A stretch of 18,266 bases of DNA from Thermoplasmata archaeon. GTDB taxonomy: Archaea; Thermoplasmatota; Thermoplasmata; Lutacidiplasmatales; UBA184. The translations under genes were made by a program, and so were the position numbers. The stretch lies in NCBI GenBank assembly GCA_021798415.1, contig JAJZGO010000023.1, positions 1 through 18,266 on the forward strand. Direction: 5' to 3'. This document shows positions 1 to 7,831 of the stretch, in pieces. Every line of letters starts with the position of its first letter. Positions within the stretch are counted from its first letter, which is position 1. Under the pieces are notes generated by a model. The model saw nothing but the letters and a program-made list of their open reading frames with translations. It was not told where the DNA came from and ran no database searches.

Positions 1-1301
1 TCGATCGCGAGCGCCGACTCCGCGATGAAGTCGCCCACGCCCTCACCGGCGGCGTGGACGCCGAGGAGGAGGCCGGTCGTTTCGTCCCCCACGACCTTGA
101 CCCACCCTTGCGTCGCGTGGCTCGCATGGGCACGACCCAGGGCGGCGTAGGGGAACCGGGCTTCCCGAGGGCGGTATCCCTTCGCCTCGGCGTCCGCCTT
201 CGATAGGCCGACGCTCGCGAGCTCGGGCGTGGTGAAGACGACCGCCGGCATCGCCTGGTAGTCGGCGCGGGTCGGAAGGCCGGAGAGGGCCTCCGCCGCC
301 ACGATGCCCTCACGGTAGGCCTTGTGGGCCAGCATCGGCGGGCGCGCGACATCGCCGACCGCGTAGATGTGCGGCTGGTTCGTCCGCATCTGCTCGTCGA
401 CCGTGATGAATCCCGACTTCGCGTCGTAGGCGACGCCGGCCTCCTCGAGGCCCAGCTCGCGGCTCTCCGGGCGCTTGCCCACGGTCACGAAGAGGCGCTC
501 GGCGCTCAGCTCCTCGCGACCGGAGGGCGTCTCGACCGTCATCGTCAGCTTCTCCGGGCCCCGCGCGAGTCCGACCGCCTTCGTTCCGGTTCGTATCCGG
601 ACCCCGAGGCGTTCGAGAGCGCCGGTGATCTCGCGCGAGAGGTCGGGCTCGACGCCCGGCAGGAGCTGGGGCAGAAGTTCCACGATCGTCACCTCAACGC
701 CGACGCGGGCGAGGAACTCGCCGAGCTCGAGGCCGCTCACGCCCCCGCCGAGGACGAGCATCGAGGCCGGCAGGCTCTTCATCGAAAGGAACTCCCACGC
801 ATTGACGACGCGCTCGCCGTCGGTCTCGAAACCGGGGATCGTCGAGTGCGTCGCGCCCGTCGCGATCACGGCGCTAAAGAAATCGATGCGTTCGTGGCCA
901 CCGTCCATCGCCGCGAGGTCGGCGGACTTCGGGCCGGTGAAGCGGGCCGCGCCCGCGAGGACGGTCGCCCCGGCGCTCTTGAGGAGGGTGGCCACGCCCT
1001 GGCGCTCCTTCGCGACGACCGCCTCCTTCCACCGCATCGCCGACGCGAGCTCGAACCGGGCGTCGGCTGCCGTGACACCGACCTCGGGACCCTCGGTCCG
1101 GAGGGCGTGGTACAGTCGAGCGGCATGGATCAGCGCCTTCGAGGGGATGCACCCGCGGTTGAGGCACTCCCCGCCCAGGTCGCGCTTCTCGACGAGCAGG
1201 ACTTTCCTCCCGAGCTGGCCAGCCCGCAGCGCGGCCATGTAACCGCCCGGCCCTCCGCCGAGTACGAGCACCTCCGTCGAGCGCGCGTACGTACCCGCCA
1301 T
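1..1301 (-). CDS. lpdA: Dihydrolipoamide dehydrogenase (E3), C-terminus cut by window edge
   Basis: FAD-dependent class I pyridine nucleotide-disulfide oxidoreductase that reoxidises the dihydrolipoyl groups of 2-oxoacid dehydrogenase complexes with NAD+, in the cytoplasm. Read from the ATG at 1301, 433 codons are visible. The FAD-binding GGGPGG lies near residues 15-20 and the redox disulfide motif GGECLNRGCIPSK near 43-55, with Cys46 and Cys51. A second dinucleotide fold, LVLGGGVSGLELG, sits mid-protein, and the second FAD motif (YAVGDV) follows near 300. The family is usually about 460-470 residues, so only some 30-40 residues are missing; they include the interface His-Glu pair that completes the active site. 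The start is supported by a purine-rich AGGTGG about 8 bases upstream. It lies only 13 bases behind the E1 alpha stop, so the two are surely cotranscribed. The family call is firm; which complex it serves is not decided here. Confidence 0.95.
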   Translation of the reverse strand, partial: MAGTYARSTEVLVLGGGPGGYMAALRAGQLGRKVLLVEKRDLGGECLNRGCIPSKALIHAARLYHALRTEGPEVGVTAADARFELASAMRWKEAVVAKERQGVATLLKSAGATVLAGAARFTGPKSADLAAMDGGHERIDFFSAVIATGATHSTIPGFETDGERVVNAWEFLSMKSLPASMLVLGGGVSGLELGEFLARVGVEVTIVELLPQLLPGVEPDLSREITGALERLGVRIRTGTKAVGLARGPEKLTMTVETPSGREELSAERLFVTVGKRPESRELGLEEAGVAYDAKSGFITVDEQMRTNQPHIYAVGDVARPPMLAHKAYREGIVAAEALSGLPTRADYQAMPAVVFTTPELASVGLSKADAEAKGYRPREARFPYAALGRAHASHATQGWVKVVGDETTGLLLGVHAAGEGVGDFIAESALAI

Positions 1302-1314
1302 CGGTCGATCCCAC

Positions 1315-2367
1315 CTACTCCTTCGGGCCACCAGGGGCGGCGAAGGCATAGACGTCTTCGGTCAGCGACTCGGGACGTGGAGGCGGGGTCGCCTCGGCGA
1401 TGGCGACCGCCGCGCGGACCGCCTCGTCCGCGTCTCCCTGGAGGCGAGCGATCTCCTTCGCATCGAGCAGCTCGTTCGCGACCATCCAGCTCTCGAGCCT
1501 CGCGAACGGGTCGTGGCGCGCGGCCCGCTCCGCCCAGTCGGACGGCTGGTAGCGACCGGGGTCGTCCGAACTCGAGTGGGGGGTCATCCGGTAGGTGAGG
1601 AACTCGAGGAGGGCGGGGCCGCCTCCCAGGCGCGAACGGCGGAGCGCGTCGTCGAGCGCCCGGTAGACCGCGACGAAATCGGTGCCGTCGACCCGCTGCC
1701 CCGGGATCCCGTAGGCGGTGGCCTTCGACGCGAGCGTCTTCACCGCCGACTGGTGCGCGACGGGGATCGATATCGCCCACTGGTTGTTGGCGCAGCAGAA
1801 GACGACCGGAAGCCCGAAGACTCCCGCGAAGTTGAGGCCCGAGTGGAAGTCGTTCGAGCTCGTCGCCCCATCCCCGAAGAAGGCGAGCGCGACGCCCGGC
1901 ACCCGGCGGTGGCGGAGCCCGTACGCGAGGCCGACCGCGTGCGTGATCTGGGTGCCGATCACCGACGACATCGAGACGTGGTGGACGGCTCGCGCGGTCG
2001 GATGGCAGGGCATCTGCCGCCCTCGGCCCGGGTCGAGGTCGTCCGCATAGAGCGAGTGGACGTACTCGACGAGCGGGAACCCCCGCACGAGAGCGACGAG
2101 CGGTTCCCTGAGACCGGGGAAGATCCAGTCGTGCTCACCGGTCACGAGACCGGTCGCCACGTTCACGGCCTCTTGGCCGGTCGCCGCCCCGTAGAATCCG
2201 ACGCGCCCCTGGCGCTGAAGGGCCTGCATGCGCGAGTCGAGGCTTCGTCCGAGGACCATCCAGCGGTACGCCGAACCGAGGGTGCCACCCCACTCCGGGC
2301 CGAGGGTCGCGTCGAGGTCGGCGGGAACGTACGGAAGGGGCTCGACGGCGACCGGGGAATGGGTCAT
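1315..2367 (-). CDS. 2-oxoacid dehydrogenase complex E1 component, alpha subunit
   Basis: Thiamine-diphosphate-dependent E1 alpha subunit that, with a beta subunit, decarboxylates a 2-oxoacid and passes the acyl group to lipoyl-E2. The protein is 350 residues, normal for a separate alpha subunit. The ThDP/Mg motif begins GDGATSS at residues 165-171 and ends with the paired Asn at 194-195 (CCANNQ). FYGAATGQEAV (58-68), IFPGLRE and the C-terminal HSSSDDPGRY loop are typical of the branched-chain/pyruvate/acetoin E1 alpha group. The ATG at 2367 is chosen because homology to the family begins soon after it; the frame stays open to an ATG at 2550 but the extra 61 residues are Arg-rich shadow sequence. 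It is followed directly by the E3 gene, with no E1 beta or E2 between. The substrate (pyruvate, branched 2-oxoacid or acetoin) cannot be told. Confidence 0.92.
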   Translation of the reverse strand: MTHSPVAVEPLPYVPADLDATLGPEWGGTLGSAYRWMVLGRSLDSRMQALQRQGRVGFYGAATGQEAVNVATGLVTGEHDWIFPGLREPLVALVRGFPLVEYVHSLYADDLDPGRGRQMPCHPTARAVHHVSMSSVIGTQITHAVGLAYGLRHRRVPGVALAFFGDGATSSNDFHSGLNFAGVFGLPVVFCCANNQWAISIPVAHQSAVKTLASKATAYGIPGQRVDGTDFVAVYRALDDALRRSRLGGGPALLEFLTYRMTPHSSSDDPGRYQPSDWAERAARHDPFARLESWMVANELLDAKEIARLQGDADEAVRAAVAIAEATPPPRPESLTEDVYAFAAPGGPKE

Positions 2368-2696
2368 CGCGCGATCCCGCGCGGTGAGACGATCGCCCGG
2401 GACGCCGCGCTCCGGGCGTCTTCGCGACCGACCACCGCGCCGCTCACCTCGCCCGGACGGAGCGAGGGGCCTGTCTTGAACTCTGCCCCGCCCCGGAACG
2501 GGCCGCCCCAACCGAGGCCGGTGTGTCGCGAGGGCTCGGGAACGGCGCACGAGCCGATTCGGCCGCTCCGGAGGAAAGGCCGCCGAAACCGTTCGGGAGT
2601 TCCCCCCGACGCGGGAGGGTGGGTGGTCAGCGGCACGGCGGGGCGAACCCTCGGTTCCGGGACGAAGCCTTTTCTCCCGGTCGGCGTCAGGGCGGC
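2368..2696. other. Divergent intergenic region between E1 alpha and the SDR gene
   Basis: About 330 bases without a convincing gene. Frames are open on both strands, but they encode Arg/Gly/Pro-rich sequence with no recognisable family, as expected from high GC. The only notable element is the short AT-rich stretch at 2665-2675, described separately. No clear promoter was found for the E1 alpha-E3 pair: the bases just upstream of its ATG are GC-rich. Its transcript may therefore begin far upstream within this region, or from an element not recognisable by eye. Confidence 0.5.
2665..2675 (+). promoter_or_regulatory. TATA-like element for a leaderless SDR-operon transcript
   Basis: AAGCCTTTTCT is the most AT-rich stretch of this intergenic region. 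Its AT core is centred about 26 bases upstream of the GTG at 2697. That is the distance expected when an archaeal transcript starts at the start codon itself. No good ribosome-binding site precedes the GTG, which agrees with leaderless translation. Identified by eye only. Confidence 0.4.
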
Positions 2697-3482
2697 GTGC
2701 CCCGCACGGCGCGCTCCCTCCCCGATCGTTTTCGCCTGGACGGCCGCCGAGCCCTCGTTACCGGCGCGGCGGGAGGGATCGGGGAAGCGGTGGCGCGAAC
2801 GTTCCTCGGCGCCGGAGCGTCCTTGGCGCTCGTCGACCGGGACGGCACGCGTCTGCGGAGGCTCGTCCGTTCCTTGTCAGGAACGACCCCCGCTCCCATC
2901 ACGGTCCGGGCCGATGTGACCCGTTCCGCGGACGTCCGGCGAGCGGTTCGCGCCGCCGTCGAAGGGCTCGGTGGCCTCGACGTTCTCGTGAACGCCGCCG
3001 GAGTGACCGCGAAGGGGAGCATCGCCACGACGGACCCCGCCACTTGGCGGGCGCTCCTCGACATCAACCTCACGGGCACCTTCCTCGTCTGCCACGAGTC
3101 CGTTCCGTACCTGCGCCGCTCGGTCGGCGCCGCGATCGTGACGATCTCCTCGGTCTACAGCCTCATCGGCGGGCGGGATCGCGCGGCGTATTCGGCCTCC
3201 AAGGGCGGCCTCGACGCGCTGACCCGGTCGATGGCGGCGGACCTCGCCTCGGACGGCGTCCGGGTGAACTCGGTCAATCCGGGATTCATCCGCAGCCCGA
3301 TGACCGAGCCCTCGCTCCGCGACCCGAAGGCGATGCGATTCTTCCGTTCGGCGACCCTCCTCCCGCGACTCGGGGAGCCCCAGGACGTCGCGGACGCCGT
3401 CCTCTATCTCGCCTCACCGGCCTCGGGGTTCGTGACCGGGGTCAGCCTTGCCCTGGACGGGGGTCGAGCGCTCGGTCGCTGA
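2697..3482 (+). CDS. Short-chain dehydrogenase/reductase (classical SDR)
   Basis: NAD(P)-dependent oxidoreductase of the classical SDR family, 261 residues from the GTG at 2697. Visible motifs: cofactor loop TGAAGGIG (22-29); Asp48 at the end of the second strand, which favours NAD(H) over NADP(H); LVNAAG (98-102); Asn124; the catalytic Ser of TISSVYS (about 152); YSASK with Tyr165 and Lys169; and a C-terminal GFVTGVSLALDGG typical of FabG-like members. The frame is open further upstream, but that part is Arg-rich and family homology starts at about residue 10 from this GTG. It is the first gene of a plus-strand run with the MmgE/PrpD protein (39-base gap) and two cyclic amidohydrolases. A role in oxidising or reducing an alcohol or ketone intermediate of that pathway is inferred; the substrate is unknown. 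Confidence 0.9.
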   Translation: MPRTARSLPDRFRLDGRRALVTGAAGGIGEAVARTFLGAGASLALVDRDGTRLRRLVRSLSGTTPAPITVRADVTRSADVRRAVRAAVEGLGGLDVLVNAAGVTAKGSIATTDPATWRALLDINLTGTFLVCHESVPYLRRSVGAAIVTISSVYSLIGGRDRAAYSASKGGLDALTRSMAADLASDGVRVNSVNPGFIRSPMTEPSLRDPKAMRFFRSATLLPRLGEPQDVADAVLYLASPASGFVTGVSLALDGGRALGR

Positions 3483-3521
3483 CGCACCGCCGACGGAGCG
3501 AAGGGAAGGGACCAACACCCA

Positions 3522-4997
3522 ATGTCGCTACACACGCAGGGCAGATCGGTCGAGCAAATAGTCGAGTGGGGCCTCGGTCTGCGTTGGACCGACGTTCCCG
3601 AGGACGTGCGCGACGTGGCTCGCGCGGTCGCGGCCGACTGCGTCGGCTGCGCGATCGGGGGGCTCGACTCCCGAAAGTCCCGCGCGGCCCTGACCTGGGC
3701 TCGCGGCTTCCCCCAGCGGGACGGCGTCTCGATACCGGGGAGCCGCGGCCGGACCGCCGCCGGGCCGGCGGCGTTCGCCTGGGGGGAACTCGTGAACGCG
3801 CTCGAGTTCGACCCCGACCTCACCCCCTGCCACGTCGCGCCGTTCGTGCTGCCGGCTCCGTGGGTGGCCGCCGAGGGGTGCGGGCGGTCAGGCCGCGACC
3901 TCCTCCTCGCGATCGTGGTGGCCCACGAGATCGCCGCGCAGATTGCGGGTCGCATGCCGGGGTTGCGCGCCGTCGGAGGGAGCGTCCGGAAGCCGAGCTA
4001 CGGGTTCCGGGAGCGCTGGAGCGCGTACACCGCCGGTATTGTCGGGGCCGTCGTGGGCGCGGCTCGGCTCGCCCGAACCGACTCCTCGACCGTGCTCTCG
4101 GCCATCGGCATCGCCGCGGGCATCGCCCCGGTTCCGATCGCCTCCCGGTTCTTCTTCACGGCCCGTCCGTCGGACGTGAAGTACGGCTCTCCGGGCTGGG
4201 TCAGCCTGGGCGCGACGACATCGCTCGAGTTGGCGCGCGCCGGTTACCGCGGAGATGCGGCCGCGCTGGTCGGCCCGAACGGGCTGCTGACGATCCTCGG
4301 GAACGGCCCCGCCGACGTCGATGGGGCTGCCGCCGACCTCGGCCGTCACTGGAGGATCCTCGACACGGTCTTCAAGCGGTTCCCGACGGGGGGCGTGGGA
4401 CACGTCGGGCTCGACCTCTTCGAGCGATTCCTCGTCGAGACCGGTACGACGCCCGAGGCGATCGAGTCGATCGAGGTGACCTCCGACCCGATCGTGGAGG
4501 TTCCCGTCCTCGCGAACCGGCAGGTCCGCGACCCGGTCGATGCCCAATTCGCCCTCGGCTGGGGGTTCGCCGCCCTCCCGTACTACGCCCCCGGTCCCGC
4601 CTGGCAATCTCCCGCGGCGCTCGGGGACCCTCGGGTCGCCCGGCTCCTGTCGAAGGTGCGGATCCGCGGGGACCCGGCGGTCGTCCGGGACCTCTACCGT
4701 CAGCTCGTCACGGAACGACTTCCCTACGTGCGTCGTCGGCCCACGCGGGTCCGAGTGCGGGCGAACGGACGGCTCTGGGAGGCGACCGACGCGATCGCGC
4801 AGGGCTATCCGGAACGGCCGATCTCGCACGACGACCTTCGCGTGAAGTTCCTTCGGAACACGGCGGGACATCTTCCGGCCCATCGCTCCGTCCGGCTCTT
4901 CTCGAAGCTCGTATCGCTCGACCGCGAGCGCTCGGTCGCGGAGATTGCCGCGGCCGTGCGCACGGCGCGAGGGACGGCAGGAGGCCCGGACGAATGA
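3522..4997 (+). CDS. MmgE/PrpD family protein, first copy
   Basis: Cytoplasmic member of the MmgE/PrpD family, which includes 2-methylcitrate dehydratase, cis-aconitate decarboxylase and iminodisuccinate epimerase. The protein has 491 residues, close to the family norm of about 450-490. Family landmarks are the early DCVGCAIGG segment, NALEFDPDLTPCHV (where many members have NALDYDDT), the all-helical HEIAAQIAGR region, a KRFPTGG-GH segment in the lid part, and ISHDDLRVKFLRN near the C-terminus. The ATG at 3522 is preceded by a purine-rich AAGGGAAGGG with an 11-base spacer. The stop overlaps the next start (ATGA), so it is translationally coupled to a hydantoinase-type amidohydrolase. Methylcitrate dehydration is unlikely because no methylcitrate synthase is nearby. 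Dehydration, decarboxylation or epimerisation of an acid derived from ring opening is more plausible; this is inference. Confidence 0.88.
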   Translation: MSLHTQGRSVEQIVEWGLGLRWTDVPEDVRDVARAVAADCVGCAIGGLDSRKSRAALTWARGFPQRDGVSIPGSRGRTAAGPAAFAWGELVNALEFDPDLTPCHVAPFVLPAPWVAAEGCGRSGRDLLLAIVVAHEIAAQIAGRMPGLRAVGGSVRKPSYGFRERWSAYTAGIVGAVVGAARLARTDSSTVLSAIGIAAGIAPVPIASRFFFTARPSDVKYGSPGWVSLGATTSLELARAGYRGDAAALVGPNGLLTILGNGPADVDGAAADLGRHWRILDTVFKRFPTGGVGHVGLDLFERFLVETGTTPEAIESIEVTSDPIVEVPVLANRQVRDPVDAQFALGWGFAALPYYAPGPAWQSPAALGDPRVARLLSKVRIRGDPAVVRDLYRQLVTERLPYVRRRPTRVRVRANGRLWEATDAIAQGYPERPISHDDLRVKFLRNTAGHLPAHRSVRLFSKLVSLDRERSVAEIAAAVRTARGTAGGPDE

Positions 4998-6391
4998 CCG
5001 TCGACCTGATCGTTCGCGGGGGTCGCGTTGTGACCGACGGACACCGCGTCGAAGCGGACGTCGTCATCGACGAGGGCCGAGTGACGGGGCTGATCCGGGA
5101 CACTTCCCACATCGCCGCCGACCGGGTCGTCGACGCGCGGGGGAAGTTCGTGCTGCCCGGCCTCATCGACCCGCACACCCACTGGGGCGTCTTCAACCTC
5201 CCGGACCTCGACGCGTTCGCGACCCAGTGCGCGAGCGAGTCTGCGTCGTCGCTCGCCGGCGGGGTAACGACGGTGATGCACTGTGCGATGGACAAGGGAT
5301 CCTACTTGGCCCACCTGGCCCAGAAGGAGGAGCGTGTCGAGGCGCGGGCCGGGGTCGACGTCGTGTTCTACCCGGCGCTCACGAACCTCTCGCAGGTGGC
5401 GGAGGTACCGGCGCTCGTCGATCGGGGGGTCACGTCCTTCAAGATGTTCCTGAACGGGGACGCTTTCTACGGGATCGGGGAGAGCGACTTCTATGCCGGG
5501 CTGCGCGAAGTGCTGCGTTCCGGTGGGATGCCAATGGTCCACTGCGAGTGGACCCCGCCCGCGCTCGACCTCCTCGCGCGCGAGCTCGCGACCGCGGGGC
5601 GAACCGACCTCAAGGCATGGGCCGACGCCCGGCCGAACGTCCTCGAGCTCACGGCGATGGAGCGGGTCTTTCGACTGGCGGAGTCGCTCGGCGGGCCGGT
5701 CTACATCGTCCACGTCTCAACGCGGGAAGGGCCGGAGCTCGGGGCGGCGGCCCGCGAGCGCGGCGTCGAGATTTACCTCGAGACCTGCCCCCACTACCTC
5801 GCGCTCGACTACACGATGCCCTCGATCGCCGCCCTCGGAAAGGTGAAGCCCCCGATCCGGGGCCCGGGAGACCGGGAGGGGCTCTGGAACGGCCTCCTCT
5901 CCGGACAGATCGACACGGTCGGGACCGACCACTGCACCCTCCTCCTGCGCGAGGCGAAGGTCGGTAAGGGGGACATCTGGAGCCAGCAGAACGGGTTCGC
6001 CGGCACCGAAACCATGCTGCCGATCCTTCTCAGCGAAGGCGTCCGGAAGCGCGGCATGACGCTCGAGCGCCTGGTCGAAGTGACCTCGGCCAACGCGGCG
6101 CGGATCCACCGTATCCCCGGCAAAGGCTCGCTTCGGCCGGGGGCCGACGCCGACGTCACGATCGTCGACCTCGAGCGACCTGCGACGCTGAGCGCCGAGA
6201 CGCTACACAGCGCGTGCGACTTCACGCTCTACGAAGGCTGGAAGGTCACGGGGATGCCGGTCGTCACCGTCCGGGGGGGCGAGGTCGTCCTGGAGGACGG
6301 AGCGGTGAGCCGAGGCCCCGCGGGACGCGTGCTTCGGACCGCACGGCGCGCGCCGTCTCCCTCCGCGAGCCGCCCAGTGCCGTTCCCCTAG
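4994..6391 (+). CDS. Hydantoinase/dihydropyrimidinase-family cyclic amidohydrolase, first copy
   Basis: Binuclear metal-dependent hydrolase of the D-hydantoinase/dihydropyrimidinase/allantoinase group, which opens cyclic amide or ureide rings; 465 residues, usual length. All expected metal ligands are present: His61 and His63 in DPHTH, the carboxylated Lys150 in SFKMF, His183 in MVHCE, His240 in IVHVS and Asp312 in GTDHC. ETCPHYL (263-269) and NGFAGTE (333-339) are also kept. The Tyr found five residues after the Lys in D-hydantoinase (Tyr155 there) is replaced by Gly155, so the ring substrate probably differs from plain hydantoin or dihydrouracil. Its ATG overlaps the stop of the MmgE/PrpD gene by four bases. 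The C-terminal 20 or so residues are basic and Pro/Ser-rich. Dihydroorotase is unlikely because no pyrimidine-biosynthesis genes are near. Confidence 0.92.
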   Translation: MTVDLIVRGGRVVTDGHRVEADVVIDEGRVTGLIRDTSHIAADRVVDARGKFVLPGLIDPHTHWGVFNLPDLDAFATQCASESASSLAGGVTTVMHCAMDKGSYLAHLAQKEERVEARAGVDVVFYPALTNLSQVAEVPALVDRGVTSFKMFLNGDAFYGIGESDFYAGLREVLRSGGMPMVHCEWTPPALDLLARELATAGRTDLKAWADARPNVLELTAMERVFRLAESLGGPVYIVHVSTREGPELGAAARERGVEIYLETCPHYLALDYTMPSIAALGKVKPPIRGPGDREGLWNGLLSGQIDTVGTDHCTLLLREAKVGKGDIWSQQNGFAGTETMLPILLSEGVRKRGMTLERLVEVTSANAARIHRIPGKGSLRPGADADVTIVDLERPATLSAETLHSACDFTLYEGWKVTGMPVVTVRGGEVVLEDGAVSRGPAGRVLRTARRAPSPSASRPVPFP

Positions 6392-6420
6392 GCCAGAATA
6401 CCGCCCGGCCCATCGCAGCA

Positions 6421-6429
6421 CGTAAAGCG
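6421..6429 (+). promoter_or_regulatory. Weak TATA-like element upstream of the second hydantoinase gene
   Basis: CGTAAAGCG lies in the 60-base gap after the first amidohydrolase. Its AT core is about 27 bases before the GTG at 6452, the spacing of a leaderless archaeal transcript. No clear Shine-Dalgarno sequence precedes that GTG. It could be an internal promoter, but the element is short and the gene may simply be read from the upstream operon. Confidence 0.25.
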
Positions 6430-6451
6430 GAGCGCGGCTACGGGCTCGCCC

Positions 6452-7831
6452 GTGAGCGGCTACGACCGGGTGCTGCGGGGCGGACGGGTAGTCACGTCGA
6501 CCTCGGTGATCGACGCGGACGTGGGGATCGCGGGAGAACGGATCGTCGCGGTCGCAAGAGCGCTGCCCGCGAACGGGGCCACCGTGCTCGACATCACCGG
6601 CAAGATCCTTCTGCCCGGCGGCATCGACCCGCACACCCACATCGCCTACGGGCAACGACCGTTCTCGCAGAACATCCGGTCCGAGACCGAGTCGATGGCG
6701 GTCGGCGGGATCACTTCGGGGTTCTCCTTCGTGGGACGCAAGGACCCGTACTCCCAACACCTTCCCGATCTGATCGCCACCGTCGAGCAGCAGAGCTTGC
6801 TCGACATCGGCTTCCACCCGATCGTCGGGCGACCCGAGCAGGAGGCCGAACTTCCGAAGCTCTTCTCCGACCACGGGGTCGCGACGTTCAAGTTCTATCC
6901 GGCGACCCGGGCGCAGGAGATCTACCCCGAGGTCTGGGGGATCGATGACGGGCTGTTCTACCTCGCCCTCCAGCGCATCCGCGAGATGGGCGCCCCGGCC
7001 TCCGCGCTCGTGCACGCCGAGAACTGGGAGGTGCACCCGTACCTGCGCGAGGAGTTGATCCGCGCCGGCCGGACCGACCAGGCGGCGTACTGCGAGTCGC
7101 GACCGAGATTCTGCGAAGAGGACGGGATCCTGCGGACCCTTCACTTCGCAGAGCGTCTCGGCTGTCCGACGTACGTGGTCCACGTGTCGACGGCCGAAGG
7201 GGCCCGCCTGATCGGGGAGGCCGCGCGACGCGGGGTACCCGTGATCGGCGAGACGTGTCCCCAGTACCTCTGCTTCACCCAGGACGACCGGTTCGAGGTG
7301 ATCGCGCGAGTGAATCCCCCCTTGCGGAGCCGCTCCGACAACGACGCGCTGTGGCAGGCCCTTGCCCGCGGCGACATCCGCTGCATGGGATCCGACCATA
7401 TCCCGAACCGAACGAAGTCGATGGCGACCGACAACGTCTGGACGACCAAGGTCGGGGGCTATCCGGGGTCGGGAGTGATCCTGCCGGTCCTGATGAGCGA
7501 AGGGGTCCACCGGGGCCGCATCGACCTGCCCACGGTCGCCCGGGTGGCGAGCGAGAACGCGGCGCGCTGGTTCGGCCTCTACCCGCGGAAGGGGGCGATC
7601 TTGCCCGGGGCCGACGCGGACCTCGTCGTATGGGACCCGAGCCTCGAGGTCACCTACTCGCCCGAGGTCGGGCACCTCTCCTCGGATTTCTCCTGGTTCA
7701 CGGGCCGCACGTTCCACGGCTGGCCGTCCCATGTCTTCCGGCGGGGCGAACTCGTGGTCGAGCACAACGAGCTGCGCGCGAAGCCCGGAAGCGGTCGCTA
7801 CCTTCGTCGGCCGCTATCGCCGGCCCGTTGA
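6452..7831 (+). CDS. Hydantoinase/dihydropyrimidinase-family cyclic amidohydrolase, second copy
   Basis: Second member of the metal-dependent cyclic amidohydrolase family, 459 residues from a GTG start. The full ligand set is seen: His61 and His63 (DPHTH), Lys147 (TFKFY), His188 (LVHAEN), His244 (VVHVS) and Asp315 (GSDHI). GETCPQYL (267-274) matches the hydantoinase GETCxQYL block. As in the upstream copy, the D-hydantoinase active-site Tyr is absent (Thr152). It also lacks the Asn of the NG block that the first copy keeps, having VGGYPGSG instead. The two copies are clearly diverged, not a recent duplication, and probably act on different rings or on successive steps. The gene starts 60 bases after the first copy. 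Its last 18 bases overlap the end of the convergent MmgE/PrpD gene. D-hydantoinase, dihydropyrimidinase and allantoinase-like activities all remain possible. Confidence 0.92.
   Translation: MSGYDRVLRGGRVVTSTSVIDADVGIAGERIVAVARALPANGATVLDITGKILLPGGIDPHTHIAYGQRPFSQNIRSETESMAVGGITSGFSFVGRKDPYSQHLPDLIATVEQQSLLDIGFHPIVGRPEQEAELPKLFSDHGVATFKFYPATRAQEIYPEVWGIDDGLFYLALQRIREMGAPASALVHAENWEVHPYLREELIRAGRTDQAAYCESRPRFCEEDGILRTLHFAERLGCPTYVVHVSTAEGARLIGEAARRGVPVIGETCPQYLCFTQDDRFEVIARVNPPLRSRSDNDALWQALARGDIRCMGSDHIPNRTKSMATDNVWTTKVGGYPGSGVILPVLMSEGVHRGRIDLPTVARVASENAARWFGLYPRKGAILPGADADLVVWDPSLEVTYSPEVGHLSSDFSWFTGRTFHGWPSHVFRRGELVVEHNELRAKPGSGRYLRRPLSPAR

Noticed and set aside
874..1314. Long antisense and alternate-frame reading frames over the dihydrolipoamide dehydrogenase gene
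   Set aside because: They are Arg-rich with no recognisable motifs. The true frame on the minus strand gives a complete disulfide motif and FAD folds.
2368..2550. A longer E1 alpha starting at 2550
   Set aside because: The extra 61 residues are Arg-rich, without family similarity, and E1 alpha subunits are normally about 350 residues.
3044..6391. A plus-strand open frame of over 1,100 codons that could look like a giant fusion protein
   Set aside because: Its last 465 residues are the first hydantoinase. The upstream part is Arg/Gly/Pro-rich frame shadow across the SDR and MmgE/PrpD genes, and a coupled ATG marks the real start at 4994.
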